From assembly GCA_020634815.1 (NCBI GenBank), contig JACKBA010000037.1, positions 1 to 63,965 on the forward strand: a stretch of DNA of 63,965 bases, written 5' to 3'. The stretch is from Caldilineaceae bacterium. GTDB lineage: Bacteria; Chloroflexota; Anaerolineae; Caldilineales; Caldilineaceae. The notes under the pieces are model-generated. The model was not told the origin of the DNA and searched no databases. It was given only the letters and a program-made list of their open reading frames with translations. Shown piece after piece: positions 62,520 through 63,965 of this stretch (position 1 is its first letter; each line of letters begins with the position of its first letter). A program made the translations under genes and the position numbers.

Positions 62520-63965
62520 TTACTTTCCTCCTCGCGCGTATCCATGCTCGACCAGATACGCCACGATGCGCTGCGCGTTTTCTTCCGGCGTAAATGCCAC
62601 CGTGTCCAGCGTGATCTCCGGGTTGACCGGCGCCTCGTACGGATCGTCGATGCCCGTGAAGCCCGTGATCTCCCCGCGGCGCGCCTTGGCATACATGCCC
62701 TTGACGTCGCGATCCTCGCAAACCTCGATCGGCGTATCGACAAAGATCTCCACAAAGCGATCCTTGCCCACCATCGCGCGCACATCCTCGCGTGTGGCGC
62801 GGTAGGGGCTCACCGCCGCGCAGACGGCGATCCCGCCGTGGCGCACCAACTCCGCCGCCACAAAGCCGATGCGCCGGATATTGACGTCGCGGTCTTCTTT
62901 GCTGAAGCCCAGCCCCTTGGAGAGATGCGTGCGCACCACGTCGCCGTCGAGCACCGTCACCTGGCGCCCGTGCTCCAGCAGCAGGATCGTCAGCACCTCG
63001 GCCGTGGTCGACTTGCCCGCACCGCTGAGTCCGGTGAACCAGAGGCAGACGCCCTGGCGGTGGCGCGGCGGGTAGCTCTCGCTGAGGATATCCGCTACCT
63101 CCGGCCGCGTGAACCAATCCGGCAACTGCCGGCCGCGATTCAGGTAGTCGCTGCGCACCTGCGTGCCGGAGATGGAGGCTACCTGCGCTCCGTCTGGGAT
63201 GCGCGACGCTTCCTCGTAGCGCCCCTCCTCCGGCAGATAGACCATCTCGCTGAAGGTCAGCACGCCGACGCCAATCTCCGCGCTGTGCTGCTGCGCAAGC
63301 TCCTGCGCATCGTACGGGCCGTAGAAGGGACGACCGGTCGAGTCGTTGCCCGGCCCGGCATGGTCGCGGCCGACGATGAGATAGTTGGCGCCAAAGTTGC
63401 GGCGGATGATGGCATGCCACAGCGCCTCGCGCGGGCCGGCCAGCCGCATGGCCAGCGGCAGCAGCGCCAGCACCGCCCGGTCGCCGTCGTAATAGTTGCT
63501 GAGCAGCGCCTTGTACGAACGCACGCGCGTGAAATGATCGACGTCGCCCGGCTTGGTCAGGCCGACGACCGGGTGCAGCAGCAGCGTACCGTCCACGCTC
63601 TCCGCCGCCCGCTTGGTGAGTTCCTCATGCGCGCGGTGCAGCGGGTTGCGCGTCTGGAAGGCGACGACATTTGTCTGCCCGGCCGCGGCCAGCCGCGCCC
63701 GCGTCTGCGCCGGCGTCAGGCGCAGGTCGGTGAAGTCGTAATGGCGGGGCAGCGCCAGCACGCGCAGCGGTCCCGACAGGTTGAGGCTGCCCCAGCGCGT
63801 CATCTCCGCCACCAGCGGGTGCGCCGGATCCTGCGTGCCGAAGACCTGCTGCGCCGCCGCCGCCCGCTCCCACGTGTAGATCTCCTCGACGGTCATCACC
63901 GCCAGCAGGTTGTTCTTGCTGTCGCGCAGCGCGATCTCGCGGTCGTAGTGCAGGTCGTCGATACG
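62520..63965 (-). CDS. sat-cysC: Bifunctional ATP sulfurylase/APS kinase, N-terminus outside window
   Basis: The frame is open from the right edge to the stop at 62520 (481 codons present). ATP sulfurylase motifs: QTRNPLHRAHEELTKRA and VGRDHAGPG. APS kinase part from about 300 residues on: WFTGLSGAGKST, LDGDVVRTHL, GFSKEDRDVNIRRIG, and FVDTPIEVCEDRDVKGMYAKARRGEI. It activates sulfate to APS and then PAPS in one protein. The Sat-CysC order is the one seen in several sulfur bacteria and Chloroflexota. Confidence 0.95.
   Translation of the reverse strand, partial: RIDDLHYDREIALRDSKNNLLAVMTVEEIYTWERAAAAQQVFGTQDPAHPLVAEMTRWGSLNLSGPLRVLALPRHYDFTDLRLTPAQTRARLAAAGQTNVVAFQTRNPLHRAHEELTKRAAESVDGTLLLHPVVGLTKPGDVDHFTRVRSYKALLSNYYDGDRAVLALLPLAMRLAGPREALWHAIIRRNFGANYLIVGRDHAGPGNDSTGRPFYGPYDAQELAQQHSAEIGVGVLTFSEMVYLPEEGRYEEASRIPDGAQVASISGTQVRSDYLNRGRQLPDWFTRPEVADILSESYPPRHRQGVCLWFTGLSGAGKSTTAEVLTILLLEHGRQVTVLDGDVVRTHLSKGLGFSKEDRDVNIRRIGFVAAELVRHGGIAVCAAVSPYRATREDVRAMVGKDRFVEIFVDTPIEVCEDRDVKGMYAKARRGEITGFTGIDDPYEAPVNPEITLDTVAFTPEENAQRIVAYLVEHGYARGGK

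Overview
The window is one GC-rich bacterial chromosome segment with both ends inside genes: a nucleotide-sugar dehydrogenase runs off the left edge and an ATP sulfurylase/APS kinase off the right. Gene content suggests Chloroflexota, perhaps an Anaerolineae or Caldilineae-like lineage, at moderate confidence. It includes a membrane CHAT protease, a luciferase-like monooxygenase family protein, a DHH-CBS-poly(A)-polymerase fusion, GH172, a bifunctional Sat-CysC, a PadR/HAAS pair and lipobox proteins of Gram-positive or monoderm style. No rRNA, tRNA, insertion sequence or CRISPR array was found.

Layout. 1-9.5 kb: sugar dehydrogenase, a CHAT protease coupled to a secreted SH3/PPC-like protein, mnmA, a BrkB-type membrane protein and small membrane proteins. 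9.9-21.7 kb: catabolic genes (RidA, M24 peptidase, D-aminoacylase, ThuA, Gfo/Idh/MocA, GH172, FGGY kinase, MaoC hydratase, CoA-ester lyase) and a frameshifted methyltransferase. 21.8-39.9 kb, minus strand: an 18-kb polyunsaturated-fatty-acid-type lipid synthase in the order enoyl reductase, KS-MAT-3xACP-KR-DH, KS-CLF-AT-DH-DH-DH-acyltransferase, with a divergent WYL regulator. 41.3-46.2 kb: hydrolases, a ring-cleaving dioxygenase operon and a PadR/HAAS switch. 46.4-53.2 kb: tRNA nucleotidyltransferase fusion, ferredoxin-NADP reductase type flavoenzyme, luciferase-like monooxygenase. 53.4-62.1 kb: LtaS-like phosphotransferase, YceI lipoprotein, MttB-family methyltransferase, a Phd/VapC pair, an FAD oxidoreductase and a polar amino-acid ABC transporter. 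62.5 kb to the end: Sat-CysC.

The most striking signal crosses gene boundaries. Several unrelated short sequences, nearly all arrayed with a 7-bp period (GGTCAAT, GCCCCTC, ACGTTTG/ACGCATC, CTCCGAT and GATTGCT types), are scattered through intergenic DNA and are also inserted in frame in conserved proteins. The sugar dehydrogenase carries two insertions of about 50 residues. The lipid synthase carries more than ten, including the linkers between three almost identical acyl carrier proteins that repeat with an exact 345-bp period. Inside genes the arrays sit in the orientation free of stop codons, or use a variant unit that removes the stop. One array forms a perfect 17-bp terminator stem. The combination of a myxobacterial-style lipid synthase in a probable Chloroflexota genome with a carrier-protein array built on mobile-looking heptamer linkers is the best candidate for something undescribed.

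Functions are inferred by reading the sequence; no database search was run.
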